64,000 nt of DNA from Pseudomonas sp. SJZ074 (GTDB taxonomy: Bacteria > Pseudomonadota > Gammaproteobacteria > Pseudomonadales > Pseudomonadaceae): contig NZ_VIUE01000007.1 in the NCBI RefSeq assembly GCF_007828215.1, forward strand, positions 1 to 64,000, written 5' to 3'. Shown here in pieces: positions 56,520-64,000 of the stretch. The stretch's first letter is position 1, and each line of letters begins with the position of its first letter. The notes under the pieces were generated by a model. That model ran no database searches, had not been told where the DNA came from, and worked only from the letters and a program-made list of their open reading frames with translations. The translations under genes and the position numbers were made by a program.

Positions 56520-59500
56520 TCAGATGAAGTCGATGGCTTTGAGGTAGTCGGCGCCGCGCCGCAGTAGGGCCGGGGATTTTTCCGGGTAGCGGGCACCCAT
56601 CTGCCGCACCCCGGTCCGGGCGTTGTCGTGGCGGATCATCGAAATGTCGCCGATGTCTTCCTCAAAGCCGTTGAGGTAGAACCCCAGCACACCGAACAGC
56701 GCGTTGTCGGCATCGACCCGGCCCAGTTGCCGTTGCCAGTCCGCGACGCTGACCAGGGAAAACTCCCGGCCGCTGTCGCGGAACGACGCTACGTAGGCGT
56801 CCCAGCTCAAAGGCTCGGGGTTGTGCAGGTTGAACACCGCTTGTGTGGGCTGGTAGCGGCTGGCGTGAAAGGCGATGAAGCGGGCCAGGAAGTCCACCGG
56901 CATCAGATCGAAGTTGAGCGACAGATCCGGCACCTGGCCCAGTTGGATCGAGCCCTTGAGCATCAGCATCAAGCGATTCTTATGGGGCTGGCAGACCCCG
57001 GTCAGGCTGTTGAAGCTGATGTTGCCCGGGCGGAACAGGTTAACCCACACCCCGCGGTCCCGTGCCCGTTGCAGGATCCGTTCGCCGACCCATTTGGACA
57101 GGTTGTAGCCGTTCTTGATGTAGATCGGTGGCGTCGGTGCGGCGGGCTGTTCCAGGACCTGGCCGTCGGCGTCCAAGGCACTGGAGGCCGACAATGTGGA
57201 GACGAAATTGAAGATCTTCTTGCTGCGCCCTTCACACAGGCGAAGGCATTCGAAGATCGGCTCCACGTTGTCCCGCGCCAGGGACTCGTAGTCGAGCACG
57301 TGATTGACGTGGGCGGCGTTGTGCACCAGGGCGCCAAAGGTCCGGTCGATACGGGTGTAGACATCGTCCGGTAAACCCAATTGCGGTTGGGTGATGTCGG
57401 CGGCATAGACGCTGACCCGGCTCAGGTCCAGATGCGTCAGGCGATTGTCCCGCAGGGCCTGGGAAAAGCGTTCTGCCGCGCTCTGTCCGGCGGACGCGCG
57501 CACCAGGCAGGCCACTTCGGTGGCGCCCCAGGCCAGCAGCGCCTCGACAATGTGCACGCCGAGAAAGCTGTTGGCCCCGGTTACCACCACTTTGTGCACA
57601 TCACCGCATTGGCTGATGGGCAGCGGTTCGATGTTGAGTTCGGCTTCGGCATCGATGAAGGCCTGGGGACTGAGCACCGATGTGTCGCTTTGTTCGGGAC
57701 CGTCGAGCAGCTTCGCCAAGGTCATCAGCGTCGGCGCCTCGATGAAGCGATTGATCGACAGGCTGCGGCCGAAGGTCTGGCGAATGCTCAGCAGCAATTG
57801 CGACAGCAGGATCGAATGCCCGCCCAGGTTGAAGAAACTTTCGTCCGTGGCAATGTCTTCGGCCGGCAGCTCCAGCAGCTCGGCCCACAATTGCTGCAAC
57901 TGGGTTTCCAGCGGGTTCTGCGGCTGGCGTCGTTGGCCGCCGGCCTGGACCTGCACCGACAGGGTGAGCAAGGCGCGGCGATCGACCTTGCCGTTGCTGG
58001 TGTAGGGCAGGCTGGGCAGTTCGATGTAGGCGCCCGGGTGCATGTAGCTGGGCAACGTGTCCTGCACATGCTCGCGCAGCGCCTGAAGGGCGGCGCCGGG
58101 CTGGTCTTCCCGGGGATGGACCAGGAACGCCAGGATCCTTCGGCGCTCGTCCACACCCACCGCCACCTGGCGGAACAATTGGCTCTCGCGCAGGCAATGT
58201 TCGATTTCCTCGGGTTCGACCCGAAAACCCCGGATCTTCACCTGGTTGTCGCGCCGGCCGCACAGTTCGATGCCGTTGTCGCTCCACTGGCCGATGTCGC
58301 CGGTGCGATAGACCTGCAGCCTTTGCCCGTCTGGCAGGGTCAGGTCGAGATACCGCGTGGCCGTCAGTGTCGGGTCGTGCAGATACCCCAGGCCGACGCC
58401 CGGCCCGGCGATGTAGAGCTCACCGGGTACGCTTTGGGGCACCGGTTGCAGCTGTTCATCGAGGATCAGCACTCGAGCGTTGGCGATGGGCACGCCGAGG
58501 TTGCGGTTGTTATCACCCACGCCAAACTGCCGCGTGGTGGCAAGTACCGTGGTTTCAGTCGGGCCATAGATATTGTGGAAGCGGCATTGGGGCGCGAGTC
58601 GCTCGATCACGAACGGCTCACAGACATCCCCTCCGGTGATCAGGTGCGCCAGGCCCAGCGGTGCCTCCAGCGGCAGCACGCTCAGTAGCGCCGGGGGGAG
58701 AAATGCGTGGCTGACCCGCTGCTCGTGAATCAACGCCACCAGTTGCTGCGGGTCGCGGCGCTGGTCTTCGCTGGGCACCACCAGCAATGCGCCCTGGAGG
58801 AAGGTCGGGAGGATATCCAGCAGCGACGCATCGAAGTTGATGGTGGAGAACTGCAACGCCCGGCTGTCGCGCTGCAACCCGACGTAATCGCTGTACCAGG
58901 CACAGAAATGGCTGAGGTTGCGATGGCTGAGCAGCACGCCTTTGGGTTGGCCGGTGGTGCCGGAGGTGTAGATCGCCACGGCCGGCTCGTCGATGGCCAC
59001 CGAGCGGCGGATCAGCGAGACGGGGATGCCCGGCTTGAGCGCTGGCAGCCTATGTATGTTCAGCGCGGGCACGGGCAGATCGCCCAAGTCGCTGTCGCCA
59101 TCGTGCAGCAGCAGGTCGGCCTTGGCGCTTTCCAGGATGAAGCGTCGACGCTGCACGGGGTGTTGCGGGTCCAGTGGCAGGTACACGGCGCCACAGCCCA
59201 GCACGGCCAGGATTGCCGCATATAACGGCGCGGATTTGGACAGACACACCGCAATCACCATTTGAGAGCTAGGCTTGTGGGTGCAAGGCTTGCCCGGGAC
59301 GAATGACTCGGTCTGGTTGGGTACCGCTGTGTCGACATCGCGGGCAAGCCTTGCTCCTACGGATTGCGCGTGTCCCAGCCGTTCCAGCATTGCCTGCTGC
59401 AACCTCAGCGCCTGGGTGCGCAAGGTCTTGTAGTCGGTGAGCTGGCCTTCGACCCACAGCGCCGGTAGCACCGCATCATCGAGCATGCGTTGTTCGATGC

Positions 59501-60023
59501 CGTGCATCACCGGCACTTCGGCGGCGGCCAGCAGCCAGGGCACTGGCGGCCGGTTGAGGCCATGCTCGAAGGCCAGCGTGTCCAGCGCATCGAGCCCCTG
59601 TAACGGGTGTTCGGCAGCGTCGGCCTGTACCGTCGGCCAGTGATTGAGGCCGGTGTCATCCCGGGATAATTGGCTGACCAGCCGCGCCCCGATCTCAACT
59701 ACCACCGCCAGGGCCTGTAGCCGCAAGGACTGACCGTTGCCGCTTTGCGGAGCTATCACCTCCTGGCATAACAGCCGCTGCGCACCGTCGCGAAAAATAA
59801 TGACTGGTTGCGGCAATGCTTCGCCGGGCACCGTTCGCAGCGCTACGCGCACCTCAAGGCGTGAGCGGACTTCAATGGCGCACGGCGCCGTACCATCGTC
59901 GATCAACAAGTCGACCGCCGGAGATTGAATCGTCACGACACCATGGCCGTGCAGTTCAAGTTCCTGGGCCAGTTCGGCCATGGCCTGGCTGGTGCCAGGC
60001 ACTGCAATTTCGAGGCGTCTCAT
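56520..60023 (-). CDS. pvfC: PvfC/MgoA, NRPS with A, PCP and reductase domains
   Basis: This 1167-residue single-module NRPS has an atypical N-terminal part (1-170), an adenylation domain (about 180-690), a PCP with the phosphopantetheine Ser737 (LGGHSILL), and a C-terminal thioester reductase with an NAD motif near 811 (VTGANSFLG). A-domain cores are intact: YTSGTTGQPKG, NIYGPTETT, YRTGDIGQW, GRRDNQVKIRGFRVEPEEIE and NGKVDR. In known pvf/mgo systems it activates L-Val or L-Leu and releases the aldehyde for signal synthesis. Residues about 220-250 are encoded by a REPIN-like insertion. GAGGAG lies before the ATG. Confidence 0.93.
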   Translation of the reverse strand: MRRLEIAVPGTSQAMAELAQELELHGHGVVTIQSPAVDLLIDDGTAPCAIEVRSRLEVRVALRTVPGEALPQPVIIFRDGAQRLLCQEVIAPQSGNGQSLRLQALAVVVEIGARLVSQLSRDDTGLNHWPTVQADAAEHPLQGLDALDTLAFEHGLNRPPVPWLLAAAEVPVMHGIEQRMLDDAVLPALWVEGQLTDYKTLRTQALRLQQAMLERLGHAQSVGARLARDVDTAVPNQTESFVPGKPCTHKPSSQMVIAVCLSKSAPLYAAILAVLGCGAVYLPLDPQHPVQRRRFILESAKADLLLHDGDSDLGDLPVPALNIHRLPALKPGIPVSLIRRSVAIDEPAVAIYTSGTTGQPKGVLLSHRNLSHFCAWYSDYVGLQRDSRALQFSTINFDASLLDILPTFLQGALLVVPSEDQRRDPQQLVALIHEQRVSHAFLPPALLSVLPLEAPLGLAHLITGGDVCEPFVIERLAPQCRFHNIYGPTETTVLATTRQFGVGDNNRNLGVPIANARVLILDEQLQPVPQSVPGELYIAGPGVGLGYLHDPTLTATRYLDLTLPDGQRLQVYRTGDIGQWSDNGIELCGRRDNQVKIRGFRVEPEEIEHCLRESQLFRQVAVGVDERRRILAFLVHPREDQPGAALQALREHVQDTLPSYMHPGAYIELPSLPYTSNGKVDRRALLTLSVQVQAGGQRRQPQNPLETQLQQLWAELLELPAEDIATDESFFNLGGHSILLSQLLLSIRQTFGRSLSINRFIEAPTLMTLAKLLDGPEQSDTSVLSPQAFIDAEAELNIEPLPISQCGDVHKVVVTGANSFLGVHIVEALLAWGATEVACLVRASAGQSAAERFSQALRDNRLTHLDLSRVSVYAADITQPQLGLPDDVYTRIDRTFGALVHNAAHVNHVLDYESLARDNVEPIFECLRLCEGRSKKIFNFVSTLSASSALDADGQVLEQPAAPTPPIYIKNGYNLSKWVGERILQRARDRGVWVNLFRPGNISFNSLTGVCQPHKNRLMLMLKGSIQLGQVPDLSLNFDLMPVDFLARFIAFHASRYQPTQAVFNLHNPEPLSWDAYVASFRDSGREFSLVSVADWQRQLGRVDADNALFGVLGFYLNGFEEDIGDISMIRHDNARTGVRQMGARYPEKSPALLRRGADYLKAIDFI
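59276..59361. repeat. REPIN-like element inside the pvfC coding region
   Basis: Inverted REP cores of the GCAAGGCTTGCCCG subclass (GTGGGTGCAAGGCTTGCCCG and CGGGCAAGCCTTGCTCCTAC) flank a roughly 40 bp spacer. It is translated in frame on the minus strand, giving about 30 extra residues (SVGARLARDVDTAV...PGKPCTHKPSS) between the first helix and first strand of the A domain. Confidence 0.87.
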
Positions 60024-60033
60024 CGGCAGCTCC

Positions 60034-60966
60034 TCATGGGGTCAGGTAATCGGCCAGGGCATCGCGCACGCAGGGGGAGGCGAGCATCGAACTGCTGCGG
60101 AAAAAGCGGGTGATGTTGCCCACCAGTGGATGGAAGCGATTGATGGGGTAGGCCAGCGCGCCGGCCTCTTCGCGCAGGGACTGGCGCACCGATTCGTCGA
60201 CGGGCAGATGGGCGATCAGCTCGAAATCGAAGGCCTGCTGCAGATCGCTCGCCAGGTACTGGACGATGAAGCCAGGCATCAGCCGGGCAATCGCCTGCTG
60301 GTCTTCTTCGGGGGCTGCGCGCCAGTACATCTGCACCAGCCGCGTCCAGAAACCCGAGTGCCGTCCCTCGTCCATCAAATGATCGGCCATCAGACCCTTG
60401 ATCGACGCCTTGACCGAGTCGTCCCGGGCGAATGCGGCGACTTCGTTGGTCACGGTGTTCTCGGCGATCGCGATGCAGATAAGCTCCACGGCGCTTTGCA
60501 GATGTTCCGGCGCCTGGGCCAGCGTCGCCGGTATCGCGCGGCTGAGTTCGATCTGGGGCGGCAACGGAATCGGCTCGATGCCGGTCATGTCGATGGTCTG
60601 TTGCATGAAATCCATCGCCACCAGCGCGTGATAATCCTCGTCCACCACTACCGTCATCGCGTCGTAGCGACAGGCGAACGGGAACTCGATGCCGAAGCGA
60701 TTCTTGGCGATGCGCCGGGCGGTGTGGTCCACCAGTTCGGTCTCGAAGATCACCACGTCGTTGATGAACTTGTAGAGGCTCTGCACCAGCGCGTAGTCGC
60801 GCAGTTGCGGACAATGGCTGAGAAAGGTCTGGCTGTGCACCAGGGGCTGGCGGCTCATGGGGAAGATCAGCTTGCCGTCATTTTCGACCCGGCGCCGTGG
60901 CCGGGTACGGATCGTGGCGCGGCTTTCCCAGGCGTCGGCGAAGGACTGGTATTGGATGGCGTTCAT
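60034..60966 (-). CDS. pvfB: PvfB/MgoC, AurF-like diiron N-oxygenase
   Basis: This 310-residue protein belongs to the AurF/p-aminobenzoate N-oxygenase family: two long helical blocks with diiron ligand candidates in [31 protein letters not shown] and [15 protein letters not shown] (E/H pattern). PvfB homologues act with PvfC to form N-oxidised products. The ATG at 60966 overlaps the pvfA stop (ATGA), supporting this start over a longer frame. It sits 10 bases before pvfC. Confidence 0.9.
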   Translation of the reverse strand: MNAIQYQSFADAWESRATIRTRPRRRVENDGKLIFPMSRQPLVHSQTFLSHCPQLRDYALVQSLYKFINDVVIFETELVDHTARRIAKNRFGIEFPFACRYDAMTVVVDEDYHALVAMDFMQQTIDMTGIEPIPLPPQIELSRAIPATLAQAPEHLQSAVELICIAIAENTVTNEVAAFARDDSVKASIKGLMADHLMDEGRHSGFWTRLVQMYWRAAPEEDQQAIARLMPGFIVQYLASDLQQAFDFELIAHLPVDESVRQSLREEAGALAYPINRFHPLVGNITRFFRSSSMLASPCVRDALADYLTP

Positions 60967-61739
60967 GGCGTCACCTGCGCGAGCGGTTGGGCCATGCTCT
61001 GGCGCAGGCCATCCCACAGGGCCGCTCGACTGTGAACGGCGGCGAGCGCGGCGGACAGCACCTCGGTTTCGCGCTGCGGGTCGCCATCGATCAAGCGGGC
61101 CAACAGTTTCTCCGCCGCAGGGCCGTGGTCTTCGGAGTCGACTTCGATGTGCCGTTGCAGGTAGTACCGGAACGTCGGCGCCTGATCCAGGCCGATGCCC
61201 CAGGCGTCCAGCATGCGCTGGAACATCTGCGGGATGACACTTTCGCGACCATGCACGAACGCGGCGGCTACGCTGTGGGCTGGGGCATGCAGGGCAGTGT
61301 GCAGGGTCTGGCGAACGAAGCGGGCCGCCGCGGGTTCAACCTCGACGCTATCCAAGGCGGTTTCGGGGCTGACGCCTTCCTGTTGCAAGGTAATGAATTG
61401 CTCGATCGCCCGGGTATCCGCACCGACTTCGCGCATGGCGTCCAGGTACAGTTCGAAATGGCTGCAGTACCCTGCGCCGGGGCGATCGTCGGACTCTTCG
61501 CCCAGTACGATTTCATTGATCAGGCGTGCCGCTTGCGGATCGGCCGGTGGCAGCCAGGGCAGATGGATGCAGGTCAGTTCCCGTTGCAGCCGCTTGGTCA
61601 GCGACATGAAATCCCACACGGCAAAAACGTGGCTTTCCATAAAGCGGCGTAACAGGTCGATTGATGTTATTTCGGAAAAAACAGGGTGTTGGCCAAGTTC
61701 ACGTTTTTTCAAAAAAAGTTGTTCTTTTGTTGGCTGCAT
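60963..61739 (-). CDS. pvfA: PvfA/MgoB, DUF3050 haem-oxygenase-like protein
   Basis: This 258-residue all-helical protein matches the DUF3050 family: [70 protein letters not shown]. Conserved Glu and His residues suit a haem-oxygenase-like diiron fold. It is the first gene of pvfABCD (mgoBCAD). GAGGAC lies 7 bases before the ATG, and its core resembles an RsmA-type AxGGA site, in line with known Gac control of mgo genes; that is inference here. Confidence 0.9.
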   Translation of the reverse strand: MQPTKEQLFLKKRELGQHPVFSEITSIDLLRRFMESHVFAVWDFMSLTKRLQRELTCIHLPWLPPADPQAARLINEIVLGEESDDRPGAGYCSHFELYLDAMREVGADTRAIEQFITLQQEGVSPETALDSVEVEPAAARFVRQTLHTALHAPAHSVAAAFVHGRESVIPQMFQRMLDAWGIGLDQAPTFRYYLQRHIEVDSEDHGPAAEKLLARLIDGDPQRETEVLSAALAAVHSRAALWDGLRQSMAQPLAQVTP

Positions 61740-61994
61740 TTGAACGTCCTCATCAATGATGTTTGTCCGTCAGGGTGCCCCGGGCCTTTAATAAGGCGAG
61801 CGGGTGCCTGAACCGGAATCCATGAATTACCCAAGTCATGCAAGTGTCTGCTGCTATTTCAATTACAAGGCATGAATGCCTTTATTTTTAATTGGTTGTG
61901 GAGTTTCCAGGTCGTCGAAAGCAAATCGACGTAGAAAAAACTAATACACGAAACAATCCGTCGGCAAGCGATTTTTTAATTATTTAAAGTTTAT

Positions 61995-62055
61995 GTTTTA
62001 TTGGGCGCGAAGAGTTCTTGTAAAACTTGTTGAACAAGTTTTATTGGGGCGAAGT
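61995..62055 (-). repeat. Pair of direct repeats flanking the pvf palindrome
   Basis: GTTTTATTGGGCGCGAAG at 61995 and GTTTTATTGGGGCGAAG at 62038 differ by one inserted base and are 43 bases apart. They lie on either side of, and partly overlap, the palindrome at 62021-62043, which suggests a multi-site operator. Confidence 0.65.
62021..62043. promoter_or_regulatory. Perfect palindrome, probable operator of pvfABCD
   Basis: Arms TAAAACTTGTT and AACAAGTTTTA match perfectly around a single central G. It lies about 280 bases upstream of the pvfA start. A possible -35 (TTTACA) and -10 (TAAAAC) pair on the minus strand begins at its edge. It does not fit the lux-box consensus. The function is inferred. 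Confidence 0.6.
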
Positions 62056-62426
62056 TGCTCCTTCCGATTTATAGCGATCAGAATAAATAGTTCGAGTGAA
62101 TGCCTCACCCGGAGCACTTCAGGGAGCAGGGAATAAAGAAGTTTGTGTTTTATGGGCGGGACGTCGGTCGGACATTCGATTCTCCCGCCGGTGGGCGACG
62201 CTCCTTGCGTGGTGGCTTCGATTCGCCCGGCTTGTCGCCAGGCGCTGACTTCTTCAGGTCTTTTTCTGAATCGACAAACGCAAGAGTGAGCCCAAATCGA
62301 CGGCAGTGCCATTGAACTGATGTGGCGGCGGGTCGCAGACACGGCCAAGCCGCGTCAGGCTGGCGGGCAGACGGCTAGGAAGGATATGTAAGAAAGTGAT
62401 ACGCCGGCCAGGTCGCCGGCGAACGA

Positions 62427-63149
62427 TCAGCTGGATGGCTGTTCCAGGTATCGCCGAATAGTGACGCAGGCTTTTTCCAGATGACGCTCCAGCAGGGCCA
62501 CCGCTGTATCGGTGTCCTTGGCGCTCACGGCCTCGAGCAATGCGCGATGATCATCCTGGGTCAGCTTGCCGAGCCCCATGGACGACAGGTGAAAGCGCAG
62601 GAAACGCTCCTCTTCATTGAGCTCGCGTTCGATCAGGTCCAACAACTTGCTGTTGGGTGCCTTGTGGTAAAGCGACATGTGGAACAACCGATTGAGCTTG
62701 CCGATCTCGGCATGATCGGTCTGTGTTTCCAACTGTTCGATGTAATGGGCGGCCAGCGCGAGGTCGTCGGCATCGAGCAGAGGTATCGACAGGCGCAAGG
62801 CGAACGCTTCAAGCACCGCGCGCAGCGTGTAGGTTTCGATGGCGTTGTTGGTAATCAGTGGGGCGACCACGGCGCCTTTGTGTTGAACTACATTGAGCAA
62901 CGATTGCGCTTCGAGCTGGCGCAACGCCTCGCGTACTGGCATGCGACTCACGCCGAACAGGTCGGCCAGTTCCTGCTGGCGCAGAGCCGTGCCGCAGGGC
63001 AAGCGTCCGTCGAGGATGGCTTCGCGCAGGGCGCTCTCGATGATCGAGCGGGCCTGGGCAGCGGGTATGGGTCCGTTGACCTGGATAGTGCTTAACGGCT
63101 TGGGCTTCTTTGTCACGACCACGCACCCTGAATGACGAATTGGATCCAT
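62427..63149 (-). CDS. GntR family regulator, FadR/FCD subfamily
   Basis: This 240-residue regulator has an N-terminal winged helix-turn-helix (about 30-95, SIIESALREAILDGRLPCGTALRQQELADLFGVSRMPVREALRQLE) and a C-terminal all-helical FCD ligand domain (about 105-235) with metal-binding His and Asp candidates (NRLFHMSLYH, DDHRALLEAV). Targets are unknown. It lies between pvf and lapG, on the same strand as pvf but 687 bp away. The start may instead be at an internal codon downstream. Confidence 0.87.
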   Translation of the reverse strand: MDPIRHSGCVVVTKKPKPLSTIQVNGPIPAAQARSIIESALREAILDGRLPCGTALRQQELADLFGVSRMPVREALRQLEAQSLLNVVQHKGAVVAPLITNNAIETYTLRAVLEAFALRLSIPLLDADDLALAAHYIEQLETQTDHAEIGKLNRLFHMSLYHKAPNSKLLDLIERELNEEERFLRFHLSSMGLGKLTQDDHRALLEAVSAKDTDTAVALLERHLEKACVTIRRYLEQPSS

Positions 63150-63311
63150 GCCAACATTAATGACAGATTACCTGGCCGTCAAAGTCTCGCGGCCGGCCTT
63201 CCTGAACTAAAGTTTAGCGTGCCTGGAGTGATTGCACCCTGCCATTGTCTTTTGCCGGGCCAGCCTTCACCATCCCACGCATCCTCAACGGTCTTTTCTG
63301 GACGCATTCCC

Positions 63312-64000
63312 TTGGCTGCACCTTCTCCTGCCCTCAGGCCCCTGCGCTGGTTGTGTTCGGCATTGTTGCTGGCCGGCCTCATGCTCAGTGCCCTGCAGGC
63401 CGACTGGGACTTTGCCCAGATCAGCCGACGGGCGCAGGCCCTGTACGGACCGTTGGGCGACGGGCAGCAACGGATCGATGCCTGGCAGCACCTGCTGGCG
63501 ACCGAGAAGCAGACGCCGGAGTTGGAGCAGCTCAAGGTGGTGAACCTGTTCTTCAACAAACAGGTGCGCTACGTGGAAGACACTGACCTGTGGCATGAGG
63601 TCGATTACTGGGAAACTCCGATCCAGGCTCTATGGAAGGGAGCCGGAGATTGCGAGGACTACGCCATCGCCAAGTACTTCAGCCTGCGGCATCTCGGGGT
63701 ATCCAGTGACAAACTGCGCATCACCTACGTCAAGGCGTTGCGACAGAACCGGGCGCACATGGTGCTCACCTATTACGCCACGCCCGAAGCCATGCCGCTG
63801 GTGCTCGACAGCCTGATCGACGCGATCCAGCCGGCCAGCCAGCGAACCGACCTGTTGCCGGTCTACTCTTTCAATGCCGAAGGGTTGTGGCTGCCGGGCA
63901 CCAAGGGCAACAAGAAAGTCAGCGATACCAAGCGCCTGTCCCGGTGGCAGGATGTGTTGAAAAAAATGCAGGCCGAAGGTTTTCCGGTCGAGACGACTAA
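63312..64000 (+). CDS. lapG: LapG, periplasmic cysteine protease (cut by window end)
   Basis: This bacterial transglutaminase-like cysteine protease is open to the window end. It has an N-terminal hydrophobic signal segment (about residues 12-30) and the catalytic Cys114 (GAGDCEDYAIAKYF), His149 (NRAHMVLTYY) and Asp166 (LVLDS). LapG cleaves the N terminus of the giant adhesin LapA to release cells from biofilm, and is held by LapD when c-di-GMP is high. The TTG at 63312 has GGA 9 bases upstream; a GTG at 63228 is an in-frame alternative. lapD would be expected next, outside the window. Confidence 0.88.
   Translation, partial: MAAPSPALRPLRWLCSALLLAGLMLSALQADWDFAQISRRAQALYGPLGDGQQRIDAWQHLLATEKQTPELEQLKVVNLFFNKQVRYVEDTDLWHEVDYWETPIQALWKGAGDCEDYAIAKYFSLRHLGVSSDKLRITYVKALRQNRAHMVLTYYATPEAMPLVLDSLIDAIQPASQRTDLLPVYSFNAEGLWLPGTKGNKKVSDTKRLSRWQDVLKKMQAEGFPVETT

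Larger units (their letters stand above)
61740..62426. other. Long AT-rich intergenic region upstream of pvfA
   Basis: This 687 bp region between pvfA and the GntR gene is much richer in A+T around 61800-62060 than its surroundings. It holds a perfect 23-base palindrome and a pair of direct repeats, listed separately, and must contain the pvf promoter. The part at 62100-62400 is GC-richer; a 116-codon open frame there is not convincing. Confidence 0.75.

Noticed and set aside
61998..62348. A 116-codon minus-strand frame upstream of pvfA
   Set aside because: It lacks a recognisable domain and runs into the palindrome and repeats of the regulatory region; its composition looks random.

Overview
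The window is a stretch of a Pseudomonas chromosome, most likely from the P. fluorescens group. Three things point there: Pseudomonas-type 5S rRNA, many GTGGGAGC...GCTCCCAC REP/REPIN elements between genes, and gene blocks typical of the genus (pgaABCD, gabDT, desA next to a GGDEF/EAL gene then oscA-sbp-cysTWA, lapG). The species call is inference; no search was run.

Layout. 0-3 kb: the end of an rRNA operon with two tandem 5S genes, a small membrane protein and a YdgA/DUF945 protein. 3-9.3 kb: the pgaABCD operon for poly-N-acetylglucosamine export. 9.4-18.3 kb: Rieske/FAD oxidoreductase, PEBP-like protein, MHS-type transporter, a LysR/quinone oxidoreductase divergon, and a vWA lipoprotein - ECF sigma - anti-sigma-like cluster. 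18.5-27.8 kb: a defence-type island with an unrecognised 244-residue protein paired with a PIN nuclease, a complete type I Wadjet operon (jetABCD) and a RhuM-family gene, ending beside tRNA-Arg(CCG). 28-41.5 kb: gabDT, an HDOD regulator, a PAS-GGDEF protein, desA, a PAS-GGDEF-EAL protein and oscA-sbp-cysT-cysW-cysA.

41.7-46 kb: an unusual three-gene dehydrogenase operon (cytochrome-like protein, small subunit, GMC flavoprotein with a C-terminal LecA-like domain). 46-49.6 kb: Mpo1-like protein, Crp/Fnr regulator, and an AraC/fatty acid desaturase divergon. 49.7-56 kb: a FecI-FecR-TonB receptor system with a Fur-box-like site, and an amino-acid-type dCache chemoreceptor. 56-61.7 kb: a complete pvf/mgo operon (pvfABCD, also called mgoBCAD), predicted to make a diazeniumdiolate-type or pyrazine N-oxide-type signal. 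Its NRPS gene carries an in-frame REPIN-like insertion and its upstream region contains a perfect 11+1+11 palindrome. 62.4-64 kb: a GntR regulator and the start of lapG, cut by the window end.

How the parts work together. Surface life is a recurring theme: PNAG synthesis, LapG control of the LapA-type adhesin, and two c-di-GMP enzymes. The most notable items are the Wadjet island with its PIN pair, the REPIN fossil inside pvfC, the palindrome upstream of pvfA, and the lectin-like fusion on the GMC enzyme whose subunits show a secretion-signal mismatch.
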